Shown: positions 4,816 to 5,396 of the stretch, in pieces
Position numbering within the stretch: the stretch's first letter is position 1
Layout of the letters: each line of letters starts with the position of its first letter
Assembly (NCBI GenBank): GCA_903881535.1
Contig: CAIRTT010000037.1
Coordinates: 1 to 5,396 of the forward strand
Length of the DNA stretch: 5,396 nucleotides
From: an uncultured Armatimonadota bacterium
GTDB taxonomy: Bacteria; Armatimonadota; Armatimonadia; Armatimonadales; Armatimonadaceae
Reading direction: 5' to 3'
Notes under the pieces: model-generated
Told to the model about the DNA's origin: nothing
What the model saw: only the letters and a program-made list of their open reading frames with translations
The model's database searches: none
Made by a program: the position numbers and the translations under genes

Positions 4816-5396
4816 CTAAGCATCCCCTCCATCTGCCGGGGTTTCCCCTTCGACAAAAGCCACATCCTCGGCGAGCGCCTTGCTCGTCTGCTTCTGCGTC
4901 TCAACCAGCTTGAAAAAGACGCCCTTTTTGTCCATCAGCTCCGTATGCGTCCCTTGCTCAACAATCTGGCCCTTCTCGAGCACGACCAAGCGGTCGGCAT
5001 TCCGAAGCGTGCTCAAGCGGTGCGCGATCGCAAATGTCGTACGCCCCGCGGTCAGATTCCCGATGGCCTGTTGGATACGCTTTTCCGTCTCGACATCCAC
5101 GGAGCTCGTCGCTTCATCTAAGATAAGGATCCGCGGGTTGTTCAGGATCGCGCGGGCAATCGAAACACGCTGCCGCTCACCACCGCTGAGGCGCGAGCCC
5201 TTTTCGCCGACCTGGGTGTCGTAGCCATCCGGTTTTTGCACAATAAACTCATGCGCACACGCGGCGCGCGCGGCCGCAATGACATCCTCAATACTCGCGC
5301 CCGGCTTGCCATAGGCGACATTCTCCGCAATCGTCCCGTTGAAGAGGAAGGGCTCCTGTAGCACGATGCCGATATGCTTTCGTAGATCCTCGAGGG
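4816..5396 (-). CDS. ABC exporter ATPase domain (MsbA/MdlB-like), N-terminal part outside window
   Basis: This is the C-terminal 193 codons of an ABC transporter whose start lies beyond the right edge; the frame is open through 5396. Seen in order: the Q-loop region LRKHIGIVLQEPFLF (first visible residues), TIAENVAYG, the signature LSGGERQR, Walker B ILILDEATSSVD with its catalytic Glu, the D-loop, and the switch-histidine segment AIAHRLSTLRNADRLVVLEKGQIVEQGTHTEL (listed by its key parts AIAHRLST and EQGTH). Walker A and any membrane domain lie outside. The pattern is that of type IV exporters in which a six-helix membrane domain precedes the ATPase, so a fused half-transporter is likely. The substrate is unknown. 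The tail after residue ~160 is acidic. The gene is followed directly by the DUF1854 gene as an operon. Confidence 0.92.
   Translation of the reverse strand, partial: LEDLRKHIGIVLQEPFLFNGTIAENVAYGKPGASIEDVIAAARAACAHEFIVQKPDGYDTQVGEKGSRLSGGERQRVSIARAILNNPRILILDEATSSVDVETEKRIQQAIGNLTAGRTTFAIAHRLSTLRNADRLVVLEKGQIVEQGTHTELMDKKGVFFKLVETQKQTSKALAEDVAFVEGETPADGGDA
4824..4830 (-). promoter_or_regulatory. Ribosome binding site of the DUF1854 gene inside the ABC gene
   Basis: GGAGGGG lies on the minus strand within the last codons of the ABC gene, 8 nt before the DUF1854 ATG. It is a very strong Shine-Dalgarno site. With the zero-gap TAG-ATG junction it points to efficient re-initiation by ribosomes finishing the ABC gene. 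Confidence 0.75.

Overview
This is a bacterial window of moderate GC content. It holds six supported protein genes, two of them cut by the window edges, and two intergenic regions filled with repeats. No rRNA, tRNA, CRISPR array, transposase or phage gene is visible. A TonB-type C-terminal domain suggests a Gram-negative-type envelope. The intergenic repeats containing GTAGGGGCGGAC resemble short palindromes I associate with several environmental phyla (for example Armatimonadota, Chloroflexota, Planctomycetota). The phylum cannot be fixed from this sequence alone.

Layout, left to right. (1) Positions 1-642 (+) are the 3' part of a cyclophilin-type peptidyl-prolyl isomerase that carries a TonB-C-like domain after the isomerase domain. 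A strong hairpin terminator follows at about 667-706. (2) Positions 945-1735 (-) are a complete type II toxin-antitoxin operon of the TacA-TacT type. The RHH antitoxin comes first and overlaps the GNAT acetyltransferase toxin by ATGA. Upstream are a good ribosome binding site and a probable autoregulatory operator with two TTGTACG boxes. (3) Positions 1859-2491 have no gene. They hold an inverted copy of the palindrome, a TCGATTG heptamer tandem repeat, and an ordered array of modules of about 65, 52 and 50-52 bp. (4) Positions 2488-3834 (-) encode an AAA15/COG1106-type (RloA-like) ATPase of 448 residues with all ATPase motifs and no partner gene. Its stop codon lies inside a repeat palindrome. 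(5) Positions 3950-4230 are a second array built from the same modules. (6) Positions 4294-5396 (-) are a two-gene operon: an ABC exporter subunit (only its C-terminal ATPase part is in the window) followed with zero spacing by a DUF1854 protein.

The centre of the window, from the toxin-antitoxin pair to the second array, looks like accessory DNA between two ordinary housekeeping-type loci. The ATPase gene is bracketed by two direct repeats of 88 bp (83/88 identical, by eye), so it sits in a segment that could in principle be lost or exchanged by recombination. The most unusual signal is the repeat family: its modules follow a regular order, and its hairpins change sequence while keeping base pairing.
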